Shown here piece after piece: positions 45,719-54,228 of a stretch of 64,000 bases of DNA. The notes under the pieces are model-generated. The model had not been told where the DNA came from. It saw only the letters and a list, made by a program, of their open reading frames with translations, and searched no databases. Source of the DNA: Streptococcus parasanguinis (GTDB taxonomy: Bacteria; Bacillota; Bacilli; Lactobacillales; Streptococcaceae); contig NZ_JAHZPC010000011.1 of the NCBI RefSeq assembly GCF_019929185.1, positions 1 through 64,000 on the forward strand. The letters are read 5' to 3'. The position numbers and the translations under genes are program-made. The stretch's first letter is position 1. Each line of letters starts with the position of its first letter.

Positions 45719-46009
45719 ATGAAACTCAAAAATCTCTTTTGGTTTGCAACTGGGGCTAGTATTAGTTACCAATTAGTTAAAAACCGCAAAGAAATAAAAA
45801 CAGAGGTGACTGAATCCAGTCAATTGATCAAGGGAATCCAAGATAACCTAGCAAAAATCCAACGCAATCTGGATATTATCCAAGACCAAAAGACCAATCT
45901 TCAAGAATTGGTAACGGATTTCCAATACAAGACCAAACTATTTAGTCAACAAGCAACAGCCTCTCTAAAAGAAATTCAAGACATCTGGCAACCAAGTAAA
46001 AACGATTGA
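45719..46009 (+). CDS. YtxH-like small protein with N-terminal hydrophobic segment
   Basis: 96 aa: an N-terminal hydrophobic stretch (KNLFWFATGASISYQLV) followed by a long amphipathic helical region rich in Lys, Glu and Gln (about 22-90) that looks like a coiled coil. It resembles the loosely defined YtxH-type proteins conserved after hit in streptococci. Function unknown. AAAGGAG precedes its ATG, 11 bp after hit; the stop codon lies inside the terminator. Confidence 0.75.
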   Translation: MKLKNLFWFATGASISYQLVKNRKEIKTEVTESSQLIKGIQDNLAKIQRNLDIIQDQKTNLQELVTDFQYKTKLFSQQATASLKEIQDIWQPSKND

Positions 46010-46029
46010 GAAAACTCAATCGTTTTTTT
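46000..46029. terminator. Bidirectional terminator between hit operon and LCP gene
   Basis: AACGATTGAG-AAAA-CTCAATCGTT stem, A run on the left and T7 on the right; serves both convergent genes. Confidence 0.9.
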
Positions 46030-46030
46030 C

Positions 46031-47224
46031 TTATTCTGAAGGTACCGTAGGTGTCACACTGCTCGACTCTGTAGCTGCAGGAGCAACTGGTGTCACTGGT
46101 GCAACAGAACTTTGAGGCGTCACCACTCCCGTATCCTGGGTTGATGGTACAACTGGTAGTTGGTTAAACTCTTGGTAAACAGGTGCTTCCTCAGATGATG
46201 CCGCTGGCGTATCATTTTGAGAAGAAGTATTCTTCAACTCTTCATCTCCATCTAATAGGTAAGCATTGGTTTTCAATGTTTTAATTTCTTTCAGACCCAA
46301 AGCTTTGCGGATGATATTTTGAATTTTCAAGAGATGTTTTGAAGTGACAATCTGATAACTTCCGCCATCTGCTAAGGTGGCATCTTCTCCTTTCAACTGG
46401 TACTGATGAATCGTTGAAAGGGCATCTTTATAGCCTAGTAATTGAAGAAGACTGTTGCTATCGAGTGAAATGTTGGTTTGCATATTGTCACTAACAGACT
46501 CAATGATCCCTTTGTAGTGACTCAAACTATTGAGGCTTAAAACTTTCTCAACAATCTTTTTGATCACTTCACGTTGGCGTTTTTGACGTCCATAGTCTCC
46601 TTCTGGGTCTTGGTAGCGCATGCGTGAATAAACGAGAGCTTGGTCCCCATTAATCTCCTGACGTCCTGGTGCGATCTTAGCCGTATATTCTGGCTCATTT
46701 TCCTCGATCGAGATATCGAAGTCAAATGGATTGTTGACCGTGATGCCACCAACCTTATCCACTAATTGAACCAATCCCTTCATATTGATCATGACATAGC
46801 GGTCAATATGGATATTCAAAAGATCTTGAATAGTCTTAATGGCTAACTTGGCACCGCCTTGAGCATAAGCCGAATTCAATTTTGCTTGGACTGTTTCGCC
46901 ATCTGAAGTAATATTGGTTAGGATATCTCTTTCCAAGCTCGTCATGGTTGTTTCTTTTGTTTGAGGATTGACAGTCACCAAAATCATGGTATCACTATTT
47001 CCGGCCCAAGGATCTTCCCGAGAACCGCTACCTGTATCAACCCCCATCAAAAGGATGGTCATCGGCTTGTTTTCTGCAATAACATTGGTCTCATTTCCAA
47101 AGCCTTTATAGGTCTTACTGAGAGTCCCAGTCGTTTGGTTTAGGATGGTAAGGCCGTAGGCCCCGATCCCAATCACTGTTACCGTCAATAAGCTCAAAAA
47201 CATCAAAATAATTTTTTTAACCAT
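46031..47224 (-). CDS. LytR-CpsA-Psr family glycopolymer transferase (BrpA-like)
   Basis: Extracellular membrane-anchored enzyme attaching teichoic acid or capsule-type polymers to peptidoglycan. N-terminal membrane helix (about 4-25), then the LCP domain with LLMGVDTGSG, the Arg/Asp-rich SDTMILVTVNP and DRYVMINMKGLVQLVDKVGGI, and conserved RMRYQDPEGDYGRQKRQREVI. The last ~70 residues are Ser/Thr/Pro/Val-rich and disordered. Length 397 aa. The tsaE-GNAT-LCP order is that of the S. mutans brpA locus, where BrpA affects biofilm and envelope stress. Confidence 0.92.
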   Translation of the reverse strand: MVKKIILMFLSLLTVTVIGIGAYGLTILNQTTGTLSKTYKGFGNETNVIAENKPMTILLMGVDTGSGSREDPWAGNSDTMILVTVNPQTKETTMTSLERDILTNITSDGETVQAKLNSAYAQGGAKLAIKTIQDLLNIHIDRYVMINMKGLVQLVDKVGGITVNNPFDFDISIEENEPEYTAKIAPGRQEINGDQALVYSRMRYQDPEGDYGRQKRQREVIKKIVEKVLSLNSLSHYKGIIESVSDNMQTNISLDSNSLLQLLGYKDALSTIHQYQLKGEDATLADGGSYQIVTSKHLLKIQNIIRKALGLKEIKTLKTNAYLLDGDEELKNTSSQNDTPAASSEEAPVYQEFNQLPVVPSTQDTGVVTPQSSVAPVTPVAPAATESSSVTPTVPSE

Positions 47225-47237
47225 ATAGAATCTCTCT

Positions 47238-47768
47238 CTAATCTATCAGTTTCCCCATAAGGTAAACATCTAAGAATTCTCCTTCAGCTGAACAAGCTCC
47301 ACGAGCTTGGCAACCTTCGATCTCAAAACCTAATTTTTTATACAGGTGAACCGCCCGCTCATTGCGCACTTGGACATTCAAGACTAGTTTCCTAAGAACA
47401 CCGGTCGAGTGCGCCCACTCGATCCCTTCTTCCAACAAGATCTGTCCAAGTCCTTGATTCCAATAAACTTTTTGAACCACAATAAAGACATCACCAATAT
47501 GCTGAACAGACCGTTGAGAAGCCGCAGTGATATTTAACAAAGCTGCCAGTTCCTGATCTAGAAATAGCAAGAGGCAAATCCGGTTTTCCGCCATCTCTTG
47601 CACCATCAGAAATTGCTCCATGTCTGCTGGAGACATGCCAATTCCAGCTTCATCTAGCGTCATGTAATCTGACTCTTTCCCGACTCGATTTAAGAAATCA
47701 ACGACAAGAGCCGCGTCTGCACTGTCAGCTTGCCGAATTTCTACTGTCACTTCCTTTTCCTTAGTCAT
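47238..47768 (-). CDS. GNAT-family N-acetyltransferase
   Basis: Acetyl-CoA-dependent acetyltransferase with a typical core: IGDVFIVVQKVYWNQGLGQILLEEGIEWA (acetyl-CoA site) and NERAVHLYKKLGFEIEG. The ATG at 47768 (176 aa) overlaps the tsaE stop by 8 bp, indicating coupling; the frame is open further upstream inside tsaE but without an independent ribosome site. Substrate unknown. It follows tsaE directly, which might suggest a link with ribosome or tRNA modification, but that is only inference. Confidence 0.85.
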   Translation of the reverse strand: MTKEKEVTVEIRQADSADAALVVDFLNRVGKESDYMTLDEAGIGMSPADMEQFLMVQEMAENRICLLLFLDQELAALLNITAASQRSVQHIGDVFIVVQKVYWNQGLGQILLEEGIEWAHSTGVLRKLVLNVQVRNERAVHLYKKLGFEIEGCQARGACSAEGEFLDVYLMGKLID

Positions 47769-48216
47769 CCGTTTTTTCCACCTGCTCAAAGGATGCCAGC
47801 AAAGCTTCTGCACGCGCTCCATGAGCTTCAAAAGCTAACTCTCGACCATCTTCTAATTTTCGGATAAAAATTTTAAGATAAGCATCCGAGAGACTCGGCT
47901 CAATCAGCTCTCCCCATTCAATAATGGCCGCCCCATCTCCAAATAGAAAATCATCTAAATCAATAGAATCTGGATCATTCCCAATCCGGTAAACATCCAA
48001 ATGGTATAAAGGCAAGCGACCTTCGTATTCACGAACAATGGTATAGGTCGGGCTTTTAATCATCTGATCAATCCCTAACCCCTTTGCAATTCCCTTGGTA
48101 AAAGTCGTTTTCCCTGCTCCTAGATCACCTGATAAGATAATCACGTCTTGCTTTTCTAAGAGTTTTCCTAGTTGTTTTCCTAGAGCGATCAGCTCCGTTT
48201 CATTGTGACTAATCAT
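47761..48216 (-). CDS. tsaE: tRNA threonylcarbamoyladenosine biosynthesis ATPase TsaE
   Basis: P-loop ATPase working with TsaB-TsaD to install t6A37 on ANN-decoding tRNAs. Walker A LSGDLGAGKTTFTKG, the SPTYTIVREYEG and YHLDVYR motifs, and IEWGELI (Walker B-like) are family hallmarks. Length 151 aa. The extended -10 TGGTATAAT ends 6 nt before the ATG and no Shine-Dalgarno sequence is possible in that space, so the transcript is probably leaderless. Confidence 0.94.
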   Translation of the reverse strand: MISHNETELIALGKQLGKLLEKQDVIILSGDLGAGKTTFTKGIAKGLGIDQMIKSPTYTIVREYEGRLPLYHLDVYRIGNDPDSIDLDDFLFGDGAAIIEWGELIEPSLSDAYLKIFIRKLEDGRELAFEAHGARAEALLASFEQVEKTDD

Positions 48217-48222
48217 TTCTCT

Positions 48223-48231
48223 ATTATACCA
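48223..48231 (-). promoter_or_regulatory. Extended -10 promoter of tsaE-GNAT-LCP
   Basis: TGGTATAAT on the minus strand (core 48223-48228). Six nucleotides lie between the -10 and the tsaE ATG, placing +1 at or within the start codon. Confidence 0.7.
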
Positions 48232-48344
48232 AACTTTTTAAAAATCTGCTCTTTCTTTTAGAAATTGTTCGACTTTGGTTTGCTTTTGAGAAAAAGGAAT
48301 CAAAGAAAACAGGAAACTCTCCCATTCATTCCCTCGATCCATCT

Positions 48345-48378
48345 AAAAAGGAATGGGAGACAACTCCCATTCCTTTTT
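48345..48378. terminator. Purine permease gene terminator
   Basis: AAAAAGGAATGGGAG-ACAA-CTCCCATTCCTTTTT, a perfect bidirectional hairpin of 15 bp. Confidence 0.92.
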
Positions 48379-48394
48379 GGCACTTTCCTGATGC

Positions 48395-49816
48395 TTAATT
48401 CAAGGCCATGCTAACGTAGTTTAAAATAAAGAGAACATCTAGAATCCAAATCATGCTGTGCACTTCTTTGGCTTCTCCTTTAACCACTTTCACTAAGCTA
48501 TAGGTGATAAATCCAGCAGCGATCCCTTGTGTAATCGAGTAGCTGAAGCCCATAAAGATAGAGGTGAAGAAAGCAGGAACTGCTTCTGACATATCTTCCC
48601 AATGGATATTTTTCAAGCCACTCAACATCATGATCCCAACAACAATCAAAATTGGAGCTGTAGCAGCGGTCGGTACAATCGCCAACAAAGGACTAAAGAG
48701 ACTTGAAATAGCAAAACAGATCGCTACAACCAAGGCTGTCAAACCAGTTCGTCCACCCGCTCCAATACCGGCTGCAGATTCAACATAGGTCGTTACATTC
48801 GATGTCCCTGCAATAGCTCCAACTGAAGTCGCTACGAGGTCTGAATAGAGGGCTTTATCTAATTTCGCTGATTGATGGTTTTCCCCATTCGTCGCAACAA
48901 TCCCAACTTTTTCACCCGTACCGATCAAAGTTCCAATTGTATCAAAAATATCGGTCAAGGAGAAGGCTAAGATTGCCATTAAGGTTTCAGGCAAACGAGA
49001 CGTATTGGAAATCAACGAACCCAATCCTTTCGATCCTAAAGCTTGACCAAAGATCGTGCCTAAATCATTAAAGGCAGCTCCTAGATGGTTACTTGCAAAG
49101 TCGATTTTACTGATATCAACAACATGGATGAGAATTCCAAGAACAGTCGTTGCTAAGATGGAAAGGATAATCCCTCCCTTAATCCCTTTGACAACAAAGA
49201 AAATGGTAATCGCAAGACCAACAAGGGCCAAGAGGACGGCTGGATTGTTAAAATCAACCAAACCAGGAACAGCAGATGCATTGGCTGAAATCGTTGCATT
49301 CGCCTTATCTGCTCCTTCTCCGACCACTGTATAGGTATGAGGGTCAATCGTAAATTTCAAAAATCCTGCATTCTTAATCCCAACATAGGCCAAGAAAATC
49401 CCAATCCCCGCTGAAATAGCAGAGCGTAGGGCTGTCGGAATCGATTCGATGATCATCTTCCGAACATTTGTCAATGTGATGATCAATGAAATCACACCAC
49501 AAATGAAGACCATTCCCAAAGCTTCCTGCCATGAGTAGCCCATACCAAATACAACGGTAAAGGTAAAGAAGGCATTCAAGCCCATTCCTGGTGCTTGTGC
49601 ATAGGGTAAATTGGCATAAAAAGCCATCATCAAGGTTCCGACCACAGATCCAATAATCGTTGCAAGGAAGACCCCTTGAGCTGGCATACCTGTTTGTGAC
49701 AACATTTGAGGATTTACGAAGAGGATATAACTCATCGCAAAAAAGGTTGTCAGACCAGCAAGAACCTCTGTCCGAACAGTGGTTCCATGTTCTGAAAGTT
49801 TAAAAAACTTATCCAT
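48395..49816 (-). CDS. NCS2-family purine permease (guanine/hypoxanthine, PbuG/PbuO-AzgA type)
   Basis: Proton-coupled nucleobase importer with about 12-14 helices. KLSEHGTTVRTEVLAGLTTFFAMSYIL at the N-terminus and the substrate-site segments APGMGLNAFFTF, FSLTDIFDTIGTLIGTG and SAAGIGAGGRTGLTALV identify the AzgA-like branch. I use the ATG at 49816 (473 aa), with AAGGAG 11 nt upstream; the frame extends to a TTG at 49858. No purine riboswitch is visible upstream. Divergent from the HAD gene, as in pneumococcus. Confidence 0.92.
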   Translation of the reverse strand: MDKFFKLSEHGTTVRTEVLAGLTTFFAMSYILFVNPQMLSQTGMPAQGVFLATIIGSVVGTLMMAFYANLPYAQAPGMGLNAFFTFTVVFGMGYSWQEALGMVFICGVISLIITLTNVRKMIIESIPTALRSAISAGIGIFLAYVGIKNAGFLKFTIDPHTYTVVGEGADKANATISANASAVPGLVDFNNPAVLLALVGLAITIFFVVKGIKGGIILSILATTVLGILIHVVDISKIDFASNHLGAAFNDLGTIFGQALGSKGLGSLISNTSRLPETLMAILAFSLTDIFDTIGTLIGTGEKVGIVATNGENHQSAKLDKALYSDLVATSVGAIAGTSNVTTYVESAAGIGAGGRTGLTALVVAICFAISSLFSPLLAIVPTAATAPILIVVGIMMLSGLKNIHWEDMSEAVPAFFTSIFMGFSYSITQGIAAGFITYSLVKVVKGEAKEVHSMIWILDVLFILNYVSMALN

Positions 49817-49952
49817 TTCAGAATAAACTCCTTTTTCATCATTCTCGCTCCCAATCAATTTGCGAACGTTATATCTATTCTACCAAAAGATCTTTCGTCT
49901 TTCAAGAAATCCCGCTTCGCTTCTCGATTTTTGAGCGCTTTTCCGATTTTTC

Positions 49953-49961
49953 TGATATAAT
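49953..49961 (+). promoter_or_regulatory. Extended -10 promoter of the HAD hydrolase gene
   Basis: TGATATAAT (core 49956-49961), 30 bp before the ATG, with GAAAGGA as ribosome site. Confidence 0.65.
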
Positions 49962-49991
49962 GGTCTCATTCTTCTCGAAAGGAACTGAAAT

Positions 49992-50804
49992 ATGCATAAA
50001 AAGATGATCGCTCTAGATCTAGACGGAACCCTCTTAAATTCCGAAAGCAAATTGAGCGACTTTACCATTGATACCATTAAAAAAATTAGCGCTCTTGGCC
50101 ATAAAATCATTATTACAACAGGACGTCCCTACCGTATGGCCCATACCTATTACAAACAACTAGAGCTTGATACTCCGATGATCAATTTCAATGGCTCCCT
50201 CACCCATCTGCCTGAGAAAAAATGGGCAGATGAACAATGTTTAACTTTAGATAAAAAATACCTCCTAGATATGGTCGCCAACCGGGATACCATCCAAGCG
50301 GACTTTATAGCTGGCGAATACCGCAATAAATTCTATATTACCGATCCAAATGAGCAAGTCGCAGACCCTAAATTATTCGGTATCGAGGCTTTCCAACCAG
50401 AAAATCAATTTAATCCAGAACGGGTAACAAGTGACCCAAACTGTATCCTTTTTCAAACGAAAGCGGAAGACAAATATGCTCTGGCAGATGAAATGAATCG
50501 GCATTATGACTACAATCTGTCTATTAATACTTGGGGTGGTCCTTTAAATATTCTGGAATGCAATCCCAAAAATGTAACCAAAGCATCCGCTCTGACCTAC
50601 CTTCTGGATAAACTCAATATGGATCAGAAAGATTTGATTGCCTTTGGAGACGAGCACAATGATACTGAGATGCTAGCTCTAGCTGGTTATGGATACGCTA
50701 TGAAAAATGCCAGCTCCATCCTTCTCCCCTATGCAGACTCCATCACTGATTTCACGAATAATGAAGATGGTGTCGCGCGTCAACTCATTCAATTATTCTT
50801 ATAA
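49992..50804 (+). CDS. Cof-type HAD-superfamily sugar/nucleotide phosphatase
   Basis: Haloacid dehalogenase-fold phosphatase, subfamily IIB with a C2 cap. Motif I IALDLDGTLLNSE, motif II IITTGRP, and motif IV FGDEHNDTEML are present. Length 270 aa. Typical substrates are sugar phosphates, pyridoxal phosphate or flavin precursors; none can be assigned. Monocistronic with its own promoter and terminator, between the purine permease and adhP, as in pneumococcus. Confidence 0.92.
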   Translation: MHKKMIALDLDGTLLNSESKLSDFTIDTIKKISALGHKIIITTGRPYRMAHTYYKQLELDTPMINFNGSLTHLPEKKWADEQCLTLDKKYLLDMVANRDTIQADFIAGEYRNKFYITDPNEQVADPKLFGIEAFQPENQFNPERVTSDPNCILFQTKAEDKYALADEMNRHYDYNLSINTWGGPLNILECNPKNVTKASALTYLLDKLNMDQKDLIAFGDEHNDTEMLALAGYGYAMKNASSILLPYADSITDFTNNEDGVARQLIQLFL

Positions 50805-50811
50805 TAGGAAC

Positions 50812-50841
50812 AGACATGAGCTATCCCCTCATGTCTTTTTC
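50812..50841 (+). terminator. HAD hydrolase gene terminator
   Basis: AGACATGAG/TCATGTCT stem with a 7-nt loop, followed by TTTTTC. Confidence 0.85.
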
Positions 50842-50895
50842 TGCGCTAAATCCTTAATCGGTTAATCAATACCCTTCTTTTTTTCCATTTTTTTA

Positions 50896-50953
50896 TTGTT
50901 CAATAGATAAGTTTGTGATATTATTAACATAGTTATTAAAGAAGCGCTTTCAA
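50896..50953 (+). promoter_or_regulatory. adhP promoter with downstream cre-like site
   Basis: -35 TTGTTC (50896-50901), 17-bp spacer, -10 TATTAT (50919-50924). AAGCGCTTTCAA at 50942-50953 reads TTGAAAGCGCTT on the other strand and matches the CcpA cre consensus closely. It lies about 10-20 bp after the expected transcription start, a roadblock-type position. Confidence 0.72.
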
Positions 50954-50993
50954 AAATTCTAAATCGCTTCTCGTTCACTTAAGGAGGAACAAA

Positions 50994-52016
50994 ATGAAAG
51001 CTGTTGTTGTAAATCCAGAAGGTACTGGTGTTGAAATCGTTGCAAACAAAGACATGCGTCCACTTGAAACAGGGGAAGCTCTTGTTCAAATCGAATACTG
51101 TGGTGTCTGCCACACTGACTTGCACGTCGCTCACGGAGACTTCGGTAAAGTGCCAGGCCGTGTTCTTGGACACGAAGGAATCGGAATTGTGAAAGAAGTC
51201 GCTCCAGATGTCAAGAGCCTAAAAGTTGGAGATCGTGTCAGTGTCGCATGGTTTTTCGAAGGATGTGGAACTTGTGAATACTGTACAACCGGTCGCGAAA
51301 CCCTTTGCCGTACTGTAAAAAATGCTGGTTATTCTGTTGACGGAGGAATGGCTGAGCAATGTATCGTTACTGCAGATTACGCAGTGAAAGTACCTGAAGG
51401 ATTAGATCCAGCCCAAGCTTCTTCTATCACTTGTGCAGGTGTTACAACTTACAAAGCCATCAAAGAAGCCAAAGCAGAACCAGGACAATGGATCGTTATC
51501 TACGGAGCTGGTGGATTGGGTAACTTGGCTGTTCAATATGCCAAGAAAGTCTTCAACGCACATGTCATCGCTGTTGATATCAACAATGACAAACTGGAAT
51601 TGGCGAAAGAAGTTGGTGCAGACTTTGTCATCAACGGTCGCGAAGTCGAAGATGTCCCAGGATTGATCAAAGAAAAAACAAATGGTGGAGCTCACTCTGC
51701 TGTCGTAACAGCTGTTTCTAAAGTAGCTTTCAACCAAGCAGTAGATTCTGTTCGTGCAGGTGGCCGCATTGTCGCAGTTGGTCTTCCTTCTGAAATGATG
51801 GACCTCAGCATTGTGAAAACTGTATTAGATGGTATCCAAGTCATTGGTTCTCTTGTAGGAACTCGTAAAGACTTGGAAGAAGCCTTCCAATTTGGCGCAG
51901 AAGGTTTGGTAGTGCCAGTCGTTCAAAAACGTCCAGTAGAAGATGCTGTCAAAGTCTTTGACGAAATGGAAGCTGGAACCATTCAAGGACGTATGGTACT
52001 TGACTTTACAAACTAA
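50994..52016 (+). CDS. adhP: Zinc-dependent alcohol dehydrogenase AdhP
   Basis: Medium-chain NAD-dependent alcohol dehydrogenase reducing acetaldehyde in mixed-acid metabolism. Catalytic zinc ligands in [15 protein letters not shown] and GHEGIG; structural zinc Cys cluster in [19 protein letters not shown] Rossmann motif [10 protein letters not shown]. Length 340 aa. GGAGGA precedes the ATG. Its position before manLMN is conserved in pneumococcus, and the cre-like site suggests repression by CcpA on preferred sugars. Confidence 0.95.
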   Translation: MKAVVVNPEGTGVEIVANKDMRPLETGEALVQIEYCGVCHTDLHVAHGDFGKVPGRVLGHEGIGIVKEVAPDVKSLKVGDRVSVAWFFEGCGTCEYCTTGRETLCRTVKNAGYSVDGGMAEQCIVTADYAVKVPEGLDPAQASSITCAGVTTYKAIKEAKAEPGQWIVIYGAGGLGNLAVQYAKKVFNAHVIAVDINNDKLELAKEVGADFVINGREVEDVPGLIKEKTNGGAHSAVVTAVSKVAFNQAVDSVRAGGRIVAVGLPSEMMDLSIVKTVLDGIQVIGSLVGTRKDLEEAFQFGAEGLVVPVVQKRPVEDAVKVFDEMEAGTIQGRMVLDFTN

Positions 52017-52032
52017 ACAACTGAACCTACAG

Positions 52033-52059
52033 GACTAGCCCAGTTGGGCTAGTCTTTTT
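52033..52059 (+). terminator. adhP terminator
   Basis: GACTAGCCCA-GT-TGGGCTAGTC stem followed by TTTTT. Confidence 0.9.
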
Positions 52060-52297
52060 GAGTGCTCTCAATCACTCTTATTTACAATTTATTATATATT
52101 TATTTTTGTTTTCGAGAATATCGTTTGATTCTCGGAATCTTTTCATTGAGAACAAAATCCTATAAAACATATCTATTATTGATTTTTTAAGCATCAACAA
52201 GTAATAAACAAAATTCATTCAAGAGCATTCTTTTTCTATCTAACGATAATTTAATATAATAAATCGATGTTTTTACATCGAGATTTTGATAGAAAAA

Positions 52298-52326
52298 TTG
52301 ACTTAAGTGTGGAAACGATTTATAAT
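52298..52326 (+). promoter_or_regulatory. manLMN promoter with internal cre-like site
   Basis: -35 TTGACT (52298-52303), 17-bp spacer, -10 TATAAT (52321-52326), the strongest promoter match in the window. TGGAAACGATTTAT (52310-52323) inside spacer and -10 resembles a CcpA cre site with two deviations. Confidence 0.8.
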
Positions 52327-52389
52327 AAAGTAGCTTAAAGTTTTCTTAAACTGAAAGTCAAACAAATTTTATAAGGAGGAATGTCAATA

Positions 52390-53379
52390 ATGAGTATTGG
52401 TATCATTATTGCTAGCCACGGTGAATTTGCAGCTGGAATCCACCAATCCGGCTCGATGATCTTTGGGGATCAAGAGAAAGTTCAAGTGGTTACGTTCATG
52501 CCAAGCGAAGGCCCGGATGATCTCTATGCTAAATTTAATGCAGCTGTTGCCGCATTTGATGCAGAAGATGAAGTCTTGGTTTTGGCTGACCTTTGGAGTG
52601 GTTCTCCATTTAACCAAGCAAGTCGCGTCATGGGAGAAAATCCAGATCGTAAATTTGCGATCATTACAGGATTAAACCTTCCGATGTTGATTCAAGCTTA
52701 TACAGAACGTTTGATGGATGCAAATGCCGGCGTTGATAAAGTCGCTGCAAACATCATTAAGGAAGCAAAAGACGGTGTCAAAGCTCTTCCAGAAGAATTG
52801 AATCCTGTTGAAGAAGCTAGTACAGCCGCTGCTGCTCCTGTAGCCCAAGCTGCTATTCCAGAAGGAACAGTTATCGGAGATGGAAAACTCAAGATTAACC
52901 TTGCCCGCTTAGATACACGTCTTCTTCATGGACAAGTCGCAACTGCTTGGACACCTGATTCAAAAGCCGATCGGATCATTGTTGCTTCAGATTCTGTTGC
53001 CAAAGATGAACTCCGTAAGGAATTGATCAAACAAGCGGCACCAAATGGTGTGAAAGCAAACGTTGTCCCAATTCAAAAATTGATCGACGTTGCAAAAGAT
53101 CCACGTTTTGGAAATACCCATGCTTTGATCTTATTTGAAACACCTCAAGATGCTCTTCGCGCCATCGAAGGTGGTGTTCCGATTAAAACCTTGAACGTTG
53201 GTTCAATGGCCCACTCAACTGGTAAAACCATGGTTAACAATGTGTTGTCAATGGATAAAGATGACGTGGCTACATTTGAAAAAATGCGTGATCTTGGAGT
53301 TGAATTTGACGTTCGTAAAGTGCCAAATGACTCTAAGAAAGATTTGTTTGACTTAATTAACAAAGCTAACGTTCAATAA
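52390..53379 (+). CDS. manL: Mannose/glucose PTS IIAB component
   Basis: Cytoplasmic phosphotransfer protein of the mannose-family PTS, the main glucose/mannose/glucosamine importer of streptococci and an input to catabolite control. IIA domain with phosphorylated His in [13 protein letters not shown]; Ala/Pro linker near 135-155; IIB domain with [15 protein letters not shown] containing its phosphorylated His. The ATG at 52390 (329 aa) is chosen because GGAGGA lies 8-10 nt upstream; an earlier ATG at 52381 touches the ribosome site. First gene of manLMN. Confidence 0.95.
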   Translation: MSIGIIIASHGEFAAGIHQSGSMIFGDQEKVQVVTFMPSEGPDDLYAKFNAAVAAFDAEDEVLVLADLWSGSPFNQASRVMGENPDRKFAIITGLNLPMLIQAYTERLMDANAGVDKVAANIIKEAKDGVKALPEELNPVEEASTAAAAPVAQAAIPEGTVIGDGKLKINLARLDTRLLHGQVATAWTPDSKADRIIVASDSVAKDELRKELIKQAAPNGVKANVVPIQKLIDVAKDPRFGNTHALILFETPQDALRAIEGGVPIKTLNVGSMAHSTGKTMVNNVLSMDKDDVATFEKMRDLGVEFDVRKVPNDSKKDLFDLINKANVQ

Positions 53380-53406
53380 TCGATTACTTACGAAAGGATT
53401 TTAAAC

Positions 53407-54210
53407 ATGTCTATTATTTCTATGGTATTAGTGGTCGTTGTTGCCTTCTTAGCAGGTCTTGAAGGTATCCTTGACCAATTCCAATTCCACCAACCCCTTG
53501 TTGCTTGTACCTTAATCGGTTTGGTAACAGGTAACTTGACTGCTGGCATTATGCTTGGTGGTTCACTTCAATTTATTGCACTTGGCTGGGCAAACATTGG
53601 TGCCGCAGTTGCACCCGATGCTGCCCTTGCATCTGTCGCTGCTGCCATCATCATGGTACTTGGGGGAGACTTCAGTACAAAAGGAATCGCTGTCGCTCAA
53701 GGTGTCGCTATTCCACTTGCAGTTGCTGGTCTTTTCTTGACCATGATCGTCCGTACCCTTTCCGTTGGTTTGGTTCACACTGCCGACGCTGCTGCTAGAA
53801 AAGGGGATATCAAAGGTGTAGAACGCGCTCACTTTGTGGCCCTTCTTCTTCAAGGTCTTCGTATCGCCATTCCTGCAGCCCTCTTGTTGATGATTCCTGC
53901 TGAAACTGTCAAAACTGCTCTTGAACAAATGCCAAAATGGCTCTCTGATGGAATGCAAATCGGTGGTGGTATGGTTGTAGCCGTTGGTTATGCCATGGTT
54001 ATCAACATGATGGCGAGCCGTGAAGTATGGCCATTCTTTGCCATCGGTTTTGCTCTTGCAGCCGTTAGCCAATTAACTTTGATCGCTCTTGGAGCAATTG
54101 GTGTTGCCCTTGCCTTGATCTACCTTACTCTTTCTAAGAAAGGTGGCAATGGAGGTGGCGGTGCCGCTACTTCTAACGATCCAATTGGCGACATTCTCGA
54201 AGACTATTAA
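53407..54210 (+). CDS. manM: Mannose PTS IIC component
   Basis: Membrane channel subunit of the mannose-family PTS. About nine hydrophobic segments; the signature GLVTGNLTAGIMLGGSLQFIALGWANIGAAVAPD stretch (read as separate motifs NLTAGIMLGG and GWANIGAAV) is characteristic. Length 267 aa; Gly/Ser-rich C-terminal tail. Lies 27 bp after manL with AAAGGA as ribosome site. In lactic acid bacteria this subunit with IID also serves as a receptor for class IIa-type bacteriocins. Confidence 0.95.
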   Translation: MSIISMVLVVVVAFLAGLEGILDQFQFHQPLVACTLIGLVTGNLTAGIMLGGSLQFIALGWANIGAAVAPDAALASVAAAIIMVLGGDFSTKGIAVAQGVAIPLAVAGLFLTMIVRTLSVGLVHTADAAARKGDIKGVERAHFVALLLQGLRIAIPAALLLMIPAETVKTALEQMPKWLSDGMQIGGGMVVAVGYAMVINMMASREVWPFFAIGFALAAVSQLTLIALGAIGVALALIYLTLSKKGGNGGGGAATSNDPIGDILEDY

Positions 54211-54228
54211 GAAAGGTGTGACACTATC

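Larger units (their letters stand above)
52017..52389. other. 373-bp AT-rich region between adhP and manL
   Basis: Holds the adhP terminator (52033-52059), a two-level hairpin (52104-52157: outer TTTTGTTTTC/GAGAACAAAA, inner CGAGAAT/ATTCTCG), a small hairpin CGATGT-TTTT-ACATCG (about 52265-52280), the manL promoter with cre, and the leader. No reading frame of note. Confidence 0.75.
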
